Shown here: piece after piece, positions 7,882-18,585 of the stretch
How positions within the stretch are numbered: position 1 is the stretch's first letter
Layout: every line of letters begins with the position of its first letter
Origin: DATHSY01 sp046729855
GTDB taxonomy: Bacteria > Actinomycetota > UBA4738 > HRBIN12
DNA: 36,128 bases
Assembly (NCBI GenBank): GCA_046729855.1
Contig: JBKPHM010000030.1
Location: 1-36,128 of the forward strand
Direction: 5' to 3'
Notes under the pieces: model-generated
What the model was told of the DNA's origin: nothing
Databases searched by the model: none
What the model saw: the letters and a program-made list of their open reading frames with translations, nothing else
Translations under genes and position numbers: made by a program

Positions 7882-8871
7882 ATGCGCATCGCGTTCTCCG
7901 AGGACGGGCGCGACTTCGTCCGCCGCGACTGGTCAACCCTGGTGACCGCCGATCCGGCCGGCACCTTTTTCCACACGCCGCGGTTCCTCAAGCTCTACTG
8001 GGAGGAGTTCGGGCAGGCGACGCCCCTGCTGCTCGCGTTCGGCGAGGAGGACGGCGGCGGACAGGTCGCCGCCGTCGCGTTGGAACGGATCGGCGAGACA
8101 CTCCGCTTCCTCGGCGGCATCGAGGTGACCGACTACATGGGGCCGGTGGCCCTGCCCGAGGCCCAGGAGCCGTTCGCAAAGGAGCTGTTCGACGCGCTCG
8201 GGGCCCGCGCGGACTGGGCCGAGGCCGACCTGCGCGGCCTGCCCGAGGATCGCGCGTGGCTGGGCATCCTGGAGGGCGCGGCCGCGGCGCGCGGCCTCGC
8301 GACGGAGATCGTCGACGACCAGAACGGCATCGCGCCGTTCCTCGCGCTCCCCGGGTCGTACGAGGCGTACCTGTCGGGGCTGCCGTCGAAGCTGCGGCAC
8401 GAGATCAGACGGAAGGCGCGCCGTCTCGAGGCCGAGGCGGGCCCGTGGCGGATCTGCCTCGCGCAGCGCGACACGCTCGTCCCCTTCGTCGATCGCTTCG
8501 TCGAGCTGCACCGGACGAGCGAGGGCCCTAAGGGCGTGTTCATGCAACCGGGGATGGAGATCTTCTTCCGCAGGCTCGGCGAGGCGTTCCTGCCGCGCGG
8601 GGTGTTCAGCCTCGCCTTCATCGAGGTCGCCGGGCAGAAGGTCGCCGGGACGATCGGGTTCCGGCACAAGGGGACCTACAACCTGTACAACTCCGCGTTC
8701 GACCGGTCGCGAAAGCACCTGTCGCCCGGCATGGTCCTCGTCGCCGAGGACATCAGGATCGCGATCGAGAGCGGGTGCTCGGCGTTCGACCTGCTGAAAG
8801 GCGACTACGCGTACAAGTACCGGTTCGGGGCCGTGCCGCGCGCCGTGAAGCGGTTGATCGTCCGGCGCTGA
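7882..8871 (+). CDS. GNAT/FemAB-like acyltransferase (Acetyltransf_6 type)
   Basis: A 329-aa protein of the BioF2/CelD-like acetyltransferase family, which has two tandem GNAT-like folds. Visible family marks are LPSKLRHEIRRKARRLEAEA in the middle (around residues 170-190) and a C-terminal GTYNLYNSAFD ... SAFDLLKGDYAYKYRFG segment. The substrate is unknown; relatives act in polysaccharide or peptidoglycan modification. The ATG at 7882 is chosen because the -10-like box directly precedes it and longer starts give low-complexity residues. It is convergent with the anti-sigma gene, with three bases between them. Confidence 0.82.
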   Translation: MRIAFSEDGRDFVRRDWSTLVTADPAGTFFHTPRFLKLYWEEFGQATPLLLAFGEEDGGGQVAAVALERIGETLRFLGGIEVTDYMGPVALPEAQEPFAKELFDALGARADWAEADLRGLPEDRAWLGILEGAAAARGLATEIVDDQNGIAPFLALPGSYEAYLSGLPSKLRHEIRRKARRLEAEAGPWRICLAQRDTLVPFVDRFVELHRTSEGPKGVFMQPGMEIFFRRLGEAFLPRGVFSLAFIEVAGQKVAGTIGFRHKGTYNLYNSAFDRSRKHLSPGMVLVAEDIRIAIESGCSAFDLLKGDYAYKYRFGAVPRAVKRLIVRR

Positions 8872-8874
8872 GCC

Positions 8875-9612
8875 TCACGCGGGCTCGACGTGCGCCCGCG
8901 CAAGCACGTGCCCGCGCGGCTGCCAGACCGTGACGGTGTCGAAGGGCTCCAGGTTCAGATCCGTAACGAGCCACGTGGAGGCGTGGCCGCCCTCGTCGAA
9001 CATCATCGAGTGCATCTCGATCGTCTCGCCCGTCGGCGACGACAGCGTGACGCCGGCCTCGCCCTCGAGGCCTGGCGCGCGGACCAGCACGAGCCCCCAG
9101 GACTGGCCGACGTTGGAGTCGTAGAGGAGGACGCTGCCTTCGAGCTGCTCCGCTCCCACCGGGTCGAGCACGCCGAGCCGGACCGCGCGCCCGCCGAGCG
9201 CCTCGAGCAGGTGGTCGTACCGCGACGCGAGGACCTCGTAGCGATCGGCCCGTCTGTCCTGCGACACGCCCCACGCGACCGCGACGGTGGCCGCCACGAG
9301 GACGAGGACCGCGGCGGCAGCCAGCCACCCGGCGAGCGATCGGGGGACCGGCTGCCGCGCGTCGCGTTTCGACGGTGGCTGTGTCTCCCACTCTTCGTCG
9401 AGTACGCCGAGCGTTCGGTCGCGGAGATCCTCCGGCGGCGGCACCTCATGCGCGGCGCGCGCGAAGACGGCGACGCCTTCCTCGAGCGCCTCACGGTCGC
9501 GCCGGCACGCCGCGCAGCCGCGAAGGTGGGCGCGGACGGCCGCGTCCGTGTTCGGCTCGAGCGTGCCGAGCAGGTGCTCGGCCAGCTGCTCGCGGACCTC
9601 GTCACACGTCAC
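8875..9612 (-). CDS. Zinc-containing anti-sigma factor, single membrane span
   Basis: 245-aa anti-sigma factor. Its N-terminal ZAS (zf-HC2) domain has C3 and the H29-x3-C33-x2-C36 motif (HLRGCAAC), which in this family binds zinc and holds the sigma factor. One transmembrane helix lies at about residues 93-115. It is followed by a short heptad-like helix (RYEVLASRYDHLLEALGG) and an external domain of about 110 residues resembling RskA C-terminal domains. The GTG start at 9612 overlaps the end of the sigma gene by 11 bases, the usual translational coupling of such pairs. The signal sensed by the external domain is unknown. Confidence 0.88.
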   Translation of the reverse strand: MTCDEVREQLAEHLLGTLEPNTDAAVRAHLRGCAACRRDREALEEGVAVFARAAHEVPPPEDLRDRTLGVLDEEWETQPPSKRDARQPVPRSLAGWLAAAAVLVLVAATVAVAWGVSQDRRADRYEVLASRYDHLLEALGGRAVRLGVLDPVGAEQLEGSVLLYDSNVGQSWGLVLVRAPGLEGEAGVTLSSPTGETIEMHSMMFDEGGHASTWLVTDLNLEPFDTVTVWQPRGHVLARAHVEPA

Positions 9613-10177
9613 GGTGCTCCTCCAGGGCGTCGCGCAGCTTCAGCAGGGCGGTGCGGATCCGGGTCTTGGCCGTCCCGACCGGGATGCCCTGCATCTCCGC
9701 CACCTCGGCGCTCGTGCGCCCGCCGAAGTAGGCGAGCTCGAGCGCGACCCGCTGACCGTCCGACAGGCCCGCCATCGCGTTGCGGGCGCGTTCGGCCAGG
9801 TCCACGGTCTCGGCGAGCTCGTCCGGACCCGGGTCCGTCGCCGCGTCGCCGGTCGCGCCGGGGCCGACGGCCTCGAGGGAGCGGGCCTCGAGCACGCGCC
9901 TGCGCAGCGCGTCGATCGCGAGGCTGCGCGCGACCAGGAGCACCCACGTGTCGAGCCGGCCGCGCCGCGGGTCGAAACGCTCGGCACTGCGCCACAGCTT
10001 CACGAACGTGTCCTGGACCAGGTCCTGCGCCGCCGCGTCGCTCCCCAGCATCACGATCCCCAGCCCGTAGACGCGCGGGGCGAACCGCTCGTATAGCGCC
10101 TCGGCGGCGCCCGTCTCGCGCGCCGCGAACGCCCGCATCAACGCGGCGTCTGACGGCGATCGGTCGTTCGTCCCCAC
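9602..10177 (-). CDS. ECF-family RNA polymerase sigma factor
   Basis: 191-aa sigma-70 factor with only regions 2 and 4. Region 2 spans about residues 28-95 (LYERFAPRVYGLG, QDLVQDTFVKLWR, DTWVLLVARSLAIDALRRR), and region 4 is the HTH near residues 139-185 (LSDGQRVALELAYFGG, GIPVGTAKTRIRTALLKLR). Arrangement and sequence resemble SigK/SigL-like groups paired with RskA-type anti-sigma factors. GTG 10177 is chosen because the protein begins normally there and a TACCGT box lies seven bases upstream. If it regulates itself, that box could be its own target; the sequence does not prove this. Confidence 0.92.
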   Translation of the reverse strand: MGTNDRSPSDAALMRAFAARETGAAEALYERFAPRVYGLGIVMLGSDAAAQDLVQDTFVKLWRSAERFDPRRGRLDTWVLLVARSLAIDALRRRVLEARSLEAVGPGATGDAATDPGPDELAETVDLAERARNAMAGLSDGQRVALELAYFGGRTSAEVAEMQGIPVGTAKTRIRTALLKLRDALEEHRDV

Positions 10178-10184
10178 GCGCAGC

Positions 10185-10190
10185 ACGGTA
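10185..10190 (-). promoter_or_regulatory. -10-like hexamer before the ECF sigma gene
   Basis: On the minus strand TACCGT ends seven bases before GTG 10177, suggesting a leaderless sigma/anti-sigma mRNA. The rest of the 62-bp gap to the MDMPI-type gene shows nothing else. Confidence 0.35.
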
Positions 10191-10239
10191 CCCGGTGAGG
10201 TGTACGGGCCGGACGGCCGACGGGATCGCCCGTTGTCGG

Positions 10240-11064
10240 CTACTCGACGTATGCGCGCAGATGGGTGAGCACGTCGAACGCCAGTTCCTCGTCGCCGCCC
10301 ACGACGAGGGTGCCGTCGTCCAGGTAGTGCTCGGCCGCGACGCGCCGACCCGCGACGAGCGAGAAGGGGTACGCGCGGCCCTCGATGAACGCGTCGGGCT
10401 TCTTGTCGGCCGGCGGACTCTCGCGGGGCGCGAGGCCCCAGTGCCACTGGCCTCCCCCCATCCCCTCGAGATCGACGCGGACGCTCGCGCCGGGGAACGA
10501 CAGCCCCGCCAGGCCGAGCGAATAGGGCAGCATCCGGATCGCCATGTCGTTGGTCAGGAAGATCGGCCAGTGCTGGAGGTTGGGCTCTTGTCCGGTGCCG
10601 GCGCGCAGGTCCTCGCCGTGCAGCCACCACTCGATCACGCGAGACTGGACCAGGTACCGCACGCCGATGTCCCCCGCGACCCACGGAACCCGCAACCGCG
10701 ACCAGTCCTCGTCGGTGAGGTCGGCCACGGACCCGAGAAACGCGTCGGCCGCCCGTCCCCACGCGGCGATGATCTCGCGGGTCGACACCTCCTTGCGCAC
10801 GCCAACCGCCCACTCATTGAAGCCGTCGACCCAGAAATCACCGTCGTTGGCCTCCCGGAACGCGTCGAACTCCTCGGCCGGGCCGCCCGCGATCACCTGC
10901 GCCGCCGCCGTCTCCTGCGCCGCCAGGTGGGCCAGCACATCGCGGTTGCGCCATCCCTCGCACGGGCTCTCGGCCTCCCACGAGGCCGGCCCCGCGTACT
11001 GGATCGTGCGACCCAAACGCTCGCGTTCGGCGTTCGCGATCCCGACGAGCTGCGTGCGGTCCAA
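10240..11064 (-). CDS. Maleylpyruvate isomerase family (MDMPI/DinB-like) enzyme
   Basis: 274-aa protein with the four-helix MDMPI N-terminal domain: the opening helix AERERLGRTIQ, then ESPCEGWRNRDVLAHLAAQE, the family's metal-site helix with its His. A C-terminal domain ends VVGGDEELAFDVLTHLRAYVE. Family members include mycothiol-dependent maleylpyruvate isomerase and many thiol-linked transferases of unknown substrate. The start appears to be TTG 11064, with GGAGG four bases upstream. It stands alone between glycerate kinase (divergent) and the sigma factor. The substrate is not predictable. Confidence 0.82.
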   Translation of the reverse strand: MDRTQLVGIANAERERLGRTIQYAGPASWEAESPCEGWRNRDVLAHLAAQETAAAQVIAGGPAEEFDAFREANDGDFWVDGFNEWAVGVRKEVSTREIIAAWGRAADAFLGSVADLTDEDWSRLRVPWVAGDIGVRYLVQSRVIEWWLHGEDLRAGTGQEPNLQHWPIFLTNDMAIRMLPYSLGLAGLSFPGASVRVDLEGMGGGQWHWGLAPRESPPADKKPDAFIEGRAYPFSLVAGRRVAAEHYLDDGTLVVGGDEELAFDVLTHLRAYVE

Positions 11065-11106
11065 CGGTCCTCCGGATCCGGACGGGCGGGCGGCGGCGGG
11101 GAATCG

Positions 11107-11112
11107 TACCGT
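11107..11112 (+). promoter_or_regulatory. -10-like hexamer before glycerate kinase
   Basis: TACCGT ends six bases before ATG 11119, consistent with a leaderless transcript. Confidence 0.35.
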
Positions 11113-11118
11113 ACGCGC

Positions 11119-12246
11119 ATGCGCGTCTTGGTCGCCCCCGACAAGTTCAAGGGCACGTTGACGGCGCCCGAGGCCGCCCGCGCGATCGCGCGCGGGTGGC
11201 TGCGGGGCAGGCCGGACGACGAGGTCGACGCGCTACCGCTCGCCGACGGCGGCGAGGGGACCCTCGAGGCGCTCGTCTCGGCGCTCGGCGGGCGGACGCT
11301 CGAGGCGACGGTCGAGGGACCACTAGGCGATCACGCCCGGGCGCCGTTCGGGCTCGTGCGGTCAAACGGGCGGGCCGTCGCCGTCCTGGAGATGGCGCGA
11401 GCGTCCGGGCTGCAGCTCCTATCGGAGCGTCGCCGTGACCCGCTCCGGGCGTCGACGTTCGGCACCGGCCAGCTGATCGCGGCCGCGTGCCGCCAGGGCG
11501 TGGACGAGGTCCTCGTGGGGCTCGGGGGGAGCGCGACGGTCGACGGGGGAATCGGCGTCGCGCAGGCGCTTGGGATCCGCGTACTGGACGCGGCGGGGCG
11601 GCCGGTGCGGCGGGGCGGTCGGGCGCTCGGCGACGTCGCGCGGATCGACGCCACCGCTCTGGACCCGGCCGTTCACGCCGCGCGCGTGGTTGGTGCGTGC
11701 GACGTGGACAACGTGCTCGTTGGCCCGAGCGGCGCCGCGGCGTCGTACGGCCCGCAGAAGGGCGCCTCGCCCCGGGACGTGGTCACGCTCGACCGGGGGC
11801 TCGCGCACCTGGCGGCCGTGATCCATCGAGACCTGGGGGTCGACGTCAGGGCGCTGCCCGGCGGCGGCGCCGCGGGCGGCCTCGGCGCAGGCCTCGCTGC
11901 GTTCCTGGGCGCGCACCTGCGCCCGGGCGCCGAGGTGGTCATGGGCGCGAGCGCCTTCGACGATCGCCTGGAGGCCGCGGACCTGGTCGTGACGGGGGAG
12001 GGGCGGGTCGATGCGGGGTCTGCGCGTGGGAAGGTCGTCGGCGCGGTCGCGCACGCGGCCAGCGCCGGCGGGCGGCGCCTGGTGGTGCTGTGCGGCGACG
12101 CGCCCGATCCGCCCTCCGGCATCGAGGTCCATGCGCTGGTGACGCGGTTCGGGCGCGATCGTGCGGTCGGGGCGACCGCCGAGGCCCTGGAGGACCTGGC
12201 CCAGGAGGTCGCCGCCGCCTTCGACTCGGTATCGTCCGCCTCGTGA
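11119..12246 (+). CDS. Glycerate kinase (GlxK/GarK family)
   Basis: Phosphorylates D-glycerate, feeding glyoxylate or serine breakdown into glycolysis. The 375-aa protein has the family's N-terminal APDKFKGTLTA, the PLADGGEGTLEALV motif, GLGGSATVDGGIG, and a C-terminal GEGRVDAGSARGKV segment. GlxK/GarK-type enzymes usually make 2-phosphoglycerate. The ATG at 11119 fits the family start. Its TGA overlaps the GTG of the following YbaK-like gene (GTGA), so the two are co-translated, although no metabolic link is obvious. Confidence 0.93.
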   Translation: MRVLVAPDKFKGTLTAPEAARAIARGWLRGRPDDEVDALPLADGGEGTLEALVSALGGRTLEATVEGPLGDHARAPFGLVRSNGRAVAVLEMARASGLQLLSERRRDPLRASTFGTGQLIAAACRQGVDEVLVGLGGSATVDGGIGVAQALGIRVLDAAGRPVRRGGRALGDVARIDATALDPAVHAARVVGACDVDNVLVGPSGAAASYGPQKGASPRDVVTLDRGLAHLAAVIHRDLGVDVRALPGGGAAGGLGAGLAAFLGAHLRPGAEVVMGASAFDDRLEAADLVVTGEGRVDAGSARGKVVGAVAHAASAGGRRLVVLCGDAPDPPSGIEVHALVTRFGRDRAVGATAEALEDLAQEVAAAFDSVSSAS

Positions 12247-12710
12247 ACGGGGTCGAGCGGTTCCTGGAGGCGGCGACGGTGCTCGGGCACGACGTCGAGG
12301 TGCGCCGGTTCCCTCAGGGAACCAAGACCGCGCCCGACGCCGCCCGCGCCATCGGGTGCGACGTTGCGCAGATCGTGAAGTCTCTCGTCTTCGTCGCCGA
12401 CGGCGAACCGGTGCTGGTCCTGACCTCGGGCGCGAACCGCGTGGACCTGGGGCGCCTGGCGGACGCGGCGGGCGCGGCCCAGGTGCGCCGGGCCTCGCCC
12501 GACGAGGTCCGCTCCGCGACGGGCTTCTCGATCGGCGGGACGCCCCCGTTCGGGCATTCGCTTCCGATCCGCACGTTCGTGGATCGCGACCTGCTGGCGC
12601 ACGAGGTCGTCTGGGCGGCGGCCGGCGCGCCGGACGCCGTTTTCGGGACGACGCCCCGCGAGCTGGTGACGACGTCCGGCGCCCAGGTCGCCGAGGTGCA
12701 CGAAGGCTGA
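12243..12710 (+). CDS. YbaK/EbsC-type aminoacyl-tRNA deacylase
   Basis: 155-aa protein of the YbaK/ProX editing family, which hydrolyses mischarged tRNA such as Cys- or Ala-tRNA(Pro) in trans. The key Lys is K46 in IVKSLVFV, preceded by the usual TKTAPDAARAIGCD helix. The SGANRVDL and GFSIGGTPPFGH loops are also characteristic. It starts at GTG 12243 inside the glycerate kinase stop. Which tRNA it edits cannot be read from the sequence. Confidence 0.9.
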   Translation: MNGVERFLEAATVLGHDVEVRRFPQGTKTAPDAARAIGCDVAQIVKSLVFVADGEPVLVLTSGANRVDLGRLADAAGAAQVRRASPDEVRSATGFSIGGTPPFGHSLPIRTFVDRDLLAHEVVWAAAGAPDAVFGTTPRELVTTSGAQVAEVHEG

Positions 12711-12741
12711 GGCGCCGGGCGGGTTCACGGCCCAGCCTGGG

Positions 12742-12747
12742 TACAAT
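12742..12747 (+). promoter_or_regulatory. -10 box of the erpA gene
   Basis: TACAAT, a good -10 match, lies 29 bases before the erpA ATG. I see no convincing -35. A transcript from about 12754 would carry a short leader with GGAGGG at 12768-12773. Confidence 0.45.
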
Positions 12748-12776
12748 CGGACAGAGGCAGGCGTCACGGAGGGACG

Positions 12777-13097
12777 ATGATCCAGCTCACGCAGATGGCA
12801 GCGGGCAAGGTGAAGGAGCTCCTCGAGGAGGAAGGCCGCGCCGACATCGGGCTGCGGGTCGCCGTGCAGCCGGGCGGCTGCTCGGGCCTGCGCTACGCCA
12901 TGTACCTGGATGACCAGCTGTCGGACAAGGACGTCACGGACGAGCAGTTCGGCGTGAGGGTGGTCATCGATCGGATGAGCGTGCCCTATCTCTCCGAGGC
13001 GACGATCGACTTCGTGGACTCGCTCGAGCAGTCGGGCTTCACGATCGACAACCCGGTCGCGCAGGGCTCCTGCGCCTGCGGCCACTCGTTCCACTGA
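12777..13097 (+). CDS. erpA: A-type Fe-S cluster insertion protein ErpA
   Basis: Carrier that receives clusters from the SUF scaffold and delivers them to target enzymes. The 106-aa protein has the three cluster cysteines at C35 (GGCSGLRY) and C99/C101 (GSCACGHSF). It has its own promoter and a GGAGGG ribosome site, separate from the suf operon 6 kb away. It is convergent with metH, with seven bases between the stop codons. The assignment to the A-type family is secure; the name ErpA versus IscA/SufA is by overall similarity. Confidence 0.92.
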   Translation: MIQLTQMAAGKVKELLEEEGRADIGLRVAVQPGGCSGLRYAMYLDDQLSDKDVTDEQFGVRVVIDRMSVPYLSEATIDFVDSLEQSGFTIDNPVAQGSCACGHSFH

Positions 13098-13104
13098 CCC
13101 GCGT

Positions 13105-16773
<3,669 letters not shown>

Positions 16774-16782
16774 GGAGGCGTC

Positions 16783-16788
16783 ATCGTA
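16783..16788 (-). promoter_or_regulatory. -10-like hexamer before metH
   Basis: TACGAT on the minus strand ends nine bases before the metH ATG. It shares the 41-bp divergent gap with the hexamer at 16801-16806. Confidence 0.35.
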
Positions 16789-16800
16789 CCCCTCGTGCGG

Positions 16801-16806
16801 TACGCT
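16801..16806 (+). promoter_or_regulatory. -10-like hexamer before the four-helix membrane protein
   Basis: TACGCT ends eight bases before GTG 16815, a leaderless arrangement. Confidence 0.35.
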
Positions 16807-16814
16807 CCCACGCC

Positions 16815-17300
16815 GTGCTCGCGGCGATCGACGTCCGGTGGTGGATCTTCCTGCACGTCGCCGGCGTGCTGGTGTTCGTGATGGCGCACGGAGTGTCGAT
16901 CGCCGTCGCGCTGCGTCTGCGCAAGGAGCGAGACCGGGCGCGGATCGCCGCGTTGCTCCAGTTCTCGGGTTCCTCGGTGCTCTGGATGTACGTCTCCCTG
17001 GCCTGGCTCGTCGTCGCCGGCGTGATCACGGCCTTCGCGATCTCGGCGTGGGGAAAGTGGTGGCTGTGGGCATCGATCGGACTGCTGCTCTTCGTGATCG
17101 CCGAGATGGCCGCGGTTGCGAGCCCGTACTACCAACGCGTGAAGGAGGCCGTCGAGGTGCGGCCGAGCGGCGTTCCCCGTCGCAGCGACGAGGAGCTCGA
17201 CGAGATCCTGCGTGCGCCGACGGCGCTGATCAACACTATCGTCGGCTTCGGTGCTTTGGTGGCGATCCTCTGGTTGATGATCTTCAACCCGGGCGCCTGA
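16815..17300 (+). CDS. Four-helix integral membrane protein, unknown function
   Basis: 161-aa protein with predicted membrane helices at about 10-33, 54-76, 82-103 and 136-157, and a charged loop at 105-130. The first helix holds H14 and H25 (FLHVAGVLV, MAHG), eleven residues apart, so a heme or metal site is conceivable, as in some DUF2269/CopD-like proteins. I cannot confirm the family. The GTG at 16815 sits directly after a -10-like box. The gene is divergent from metH and convergent with the USP-Rieske gene, so there is no operon context. Confidence 0.75.
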   Translation: MLAAIDVRWWIFLHVAGVLVFVMAHGVSIAVALRLRKERDRARIAALLQFSGSSVLWMYVSLAWLVVAGVITAFAISAWGKWWLWASIGLLLFVIAEMAAVASPYYQRVKEAVEVRPSGVPRRSDEELDEILRAPTALINTIVGFGALVAILWLMIFNPGA

Positions 17301-17303
17301 TCG

Positions 17304-17341
17304 CGTCGCGCCCGCGACGGCGCGGTCCCGGTCACCCGGGA
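17304..17341. terminator. Two adjacent hairpins between convergent genes
   Basis: CGTCGC-GCCC-GCGACG (17304-17319) and TCCCGG-TCAC-CCGGGA (17326-17341) each form a 6-bp stem with a 4-base loop, right after the stop at 17300 and before the convergent stop at 17393. There is no T-run. They could act as bidirectional intrinsic-type terminators. Confidence 0.4.
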
Positions 17342-17392
17342 GGTCGGCCGCCCACTGCGACCCCGTCCCCGCCGGTCACACGGTGGCAACCG

Positions 17393-18415
17393 CTACAGGT
17401 CCGTCTGCTCGAGCGGCCGGGCGGCCGGGCCGTTCACCACCTGGCCGGTCGCCGAGAACCGTGACCCATGGCACGGGCAGTCCCAGGTCGTCTCGGTCGG
17501 GTTCCACCGCACGATGCACCCCATGTGCGTGCACGTCGCGGACAGGGCGTGCACCGTGCCGGCCCGGTCGCGGTAGACGGCGACTTTGTGGTCGCCGGTC
17601 ACGACGATCCCCCCCTCGCCCGGCCCGATCTCGCCGAGGTTCTGGGCGATCGTGCGCGCAATCAGGACGTCGCGCGGCGCGAACTCGGCCACGGTCATCG
17701 GGACCGACCCCAGCAGGACGGCCCGCGCGCCCGTCATGCCCCGGTTGCCGACGACGATGAGGTCCGCGTTCCGCTCGTCGGCCGCGCGCATGATCCCCTC
17801 GGCCGGGTCGCCCTCGAGCAGCACGCGCTCGGTGGCCTCGCGCTCCTCGCCCATCGTCGCGACGGTGTCCTGGAGGATGAGATCGCCGGTCTTGGGGTGC
17901 CCCACGAACACCAGGCCGACCTCGGCGCCGAGCCGCTTCGCGAGGGCGTACCCCTTGCGGGCCGCGCGATCGGCCGTCACGGATCCATCCGTCGCGATCA
18001 GGATCCTGCGATACGGCGCGCCGGCGGTCCACGACCGCCCGTCGCGGGGCCGGGTCAGCAGGACGTCGCAGGGCGCGTTGACGGCGATCTTCCTGACGAC
18101 GCTGCCGAAGACCTGCTCCTCGCGGAACAGCCCGCGGCTCCCCGTCACGATCACCTCGGCGTCCCGTTCGACCGCCGCCGCGATCACGGCGTCGGCCGGC
18201 TCCTTGGCCGACAGGACGCTCGTGGCCTTCACGCCGTCCTCCCCGGCAATCCTCAGCGCCCGCGCCACGGCCGACTCGGCTCTCGTCGGTTCTTCGTAGG
18301 CGTGCACGACGGTGACCGAGCCCTTCGTCACGCGCGCGAGCGCGGCGGCGACGCGCTCCGCCGTCTCGGCGGTGGGCGAGCCGTCCGTCGCGATGACGAT
18401 CCGTCTGTACGCCAC
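17393..18415 (-). CDS. Tandem universal stress protein fused to a bc-type Rieske domain
   Basis: 340-aa soluble three-domain protein. Two USP domains lie at about 1-125 and 135-255, each starting YRRI(V/L)IATDGS and carrying the nucleotide-loop pattern (TGSRGLFREEQVFGS; VGNRGMTGARAVLLGS). A Rieske [2Fe-2S] domain fills about 260-340, with C295-x-H297 and C313-x2-H316. It also has C300 and C315, the extra pair that forms a disulfide in high-potential bc1/b6f Rieske proteins (CTHMGC, CPCHGS). No membrane anchor or signal peptide is seen. GTG 18415 has GGAGGGG six bases upstream. The combination suggests a nucleotide- and redox-responsive protein; its partner is unknown. It is divergent from the korAB operon. 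Confidence 0.88.
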   Translation of the reverse strand: MAYRRIVIATDGSPTAETAERVAAALARVTKGSVTVVHAYEEPTRAESAVARALRIAGEDGVKATSVLSAKEPADAVIAAAVERDAEVIVTGSRGLFREEQVFGSVVRKIAVNAPCDVLLTRPRDGRSWTAGAPYRRILIATDGSVTADRAARKGYALAKRLGAEVGLVFVGHPKTGDLILQDTVATMGEEREATERVLLEGDPAEGIMRAADERNADLIVVGNRGMTGARAVLLGSVPMTVAEFAPRDVLIARTIAQNLGEIGPGEGGIVVTGDHKVAVYRDRAGTVHALSATCTHMGCIVRWNPTETTWDCPCHGSRFSATGQVVNGPAARPLEQTDL

Positions 18416-18585
18416 GCGTTGCCCCTCCGCAGCCGGGTCGATCGCGAGCGTACACGCGGTGTCGCGGCGGCGCCCCCCCGGCGGCCGAACTGCCCTGACG
18501 GAGCGGTACGCTAGAGAAGCAACTCGAACAGATGCCCGCGACGGTCCACGGAGGTGGCTGCCACCGGTCGTCCCCCGACAGGCAC

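Noticed and set aside
8890..11118. Long N-terminal extension of the glycerate kinase frame.
   Set aside because: The first 743 codons are antisense to the anti-sigma, sigma and MDMPI-type genes; the kinase starts at 11119.
16774..16814. Cobalamin riboswitch before metH.
   Set aside because: Only 41 bases separate metH from the divergent gene, far too short, and no B12-box is seen.
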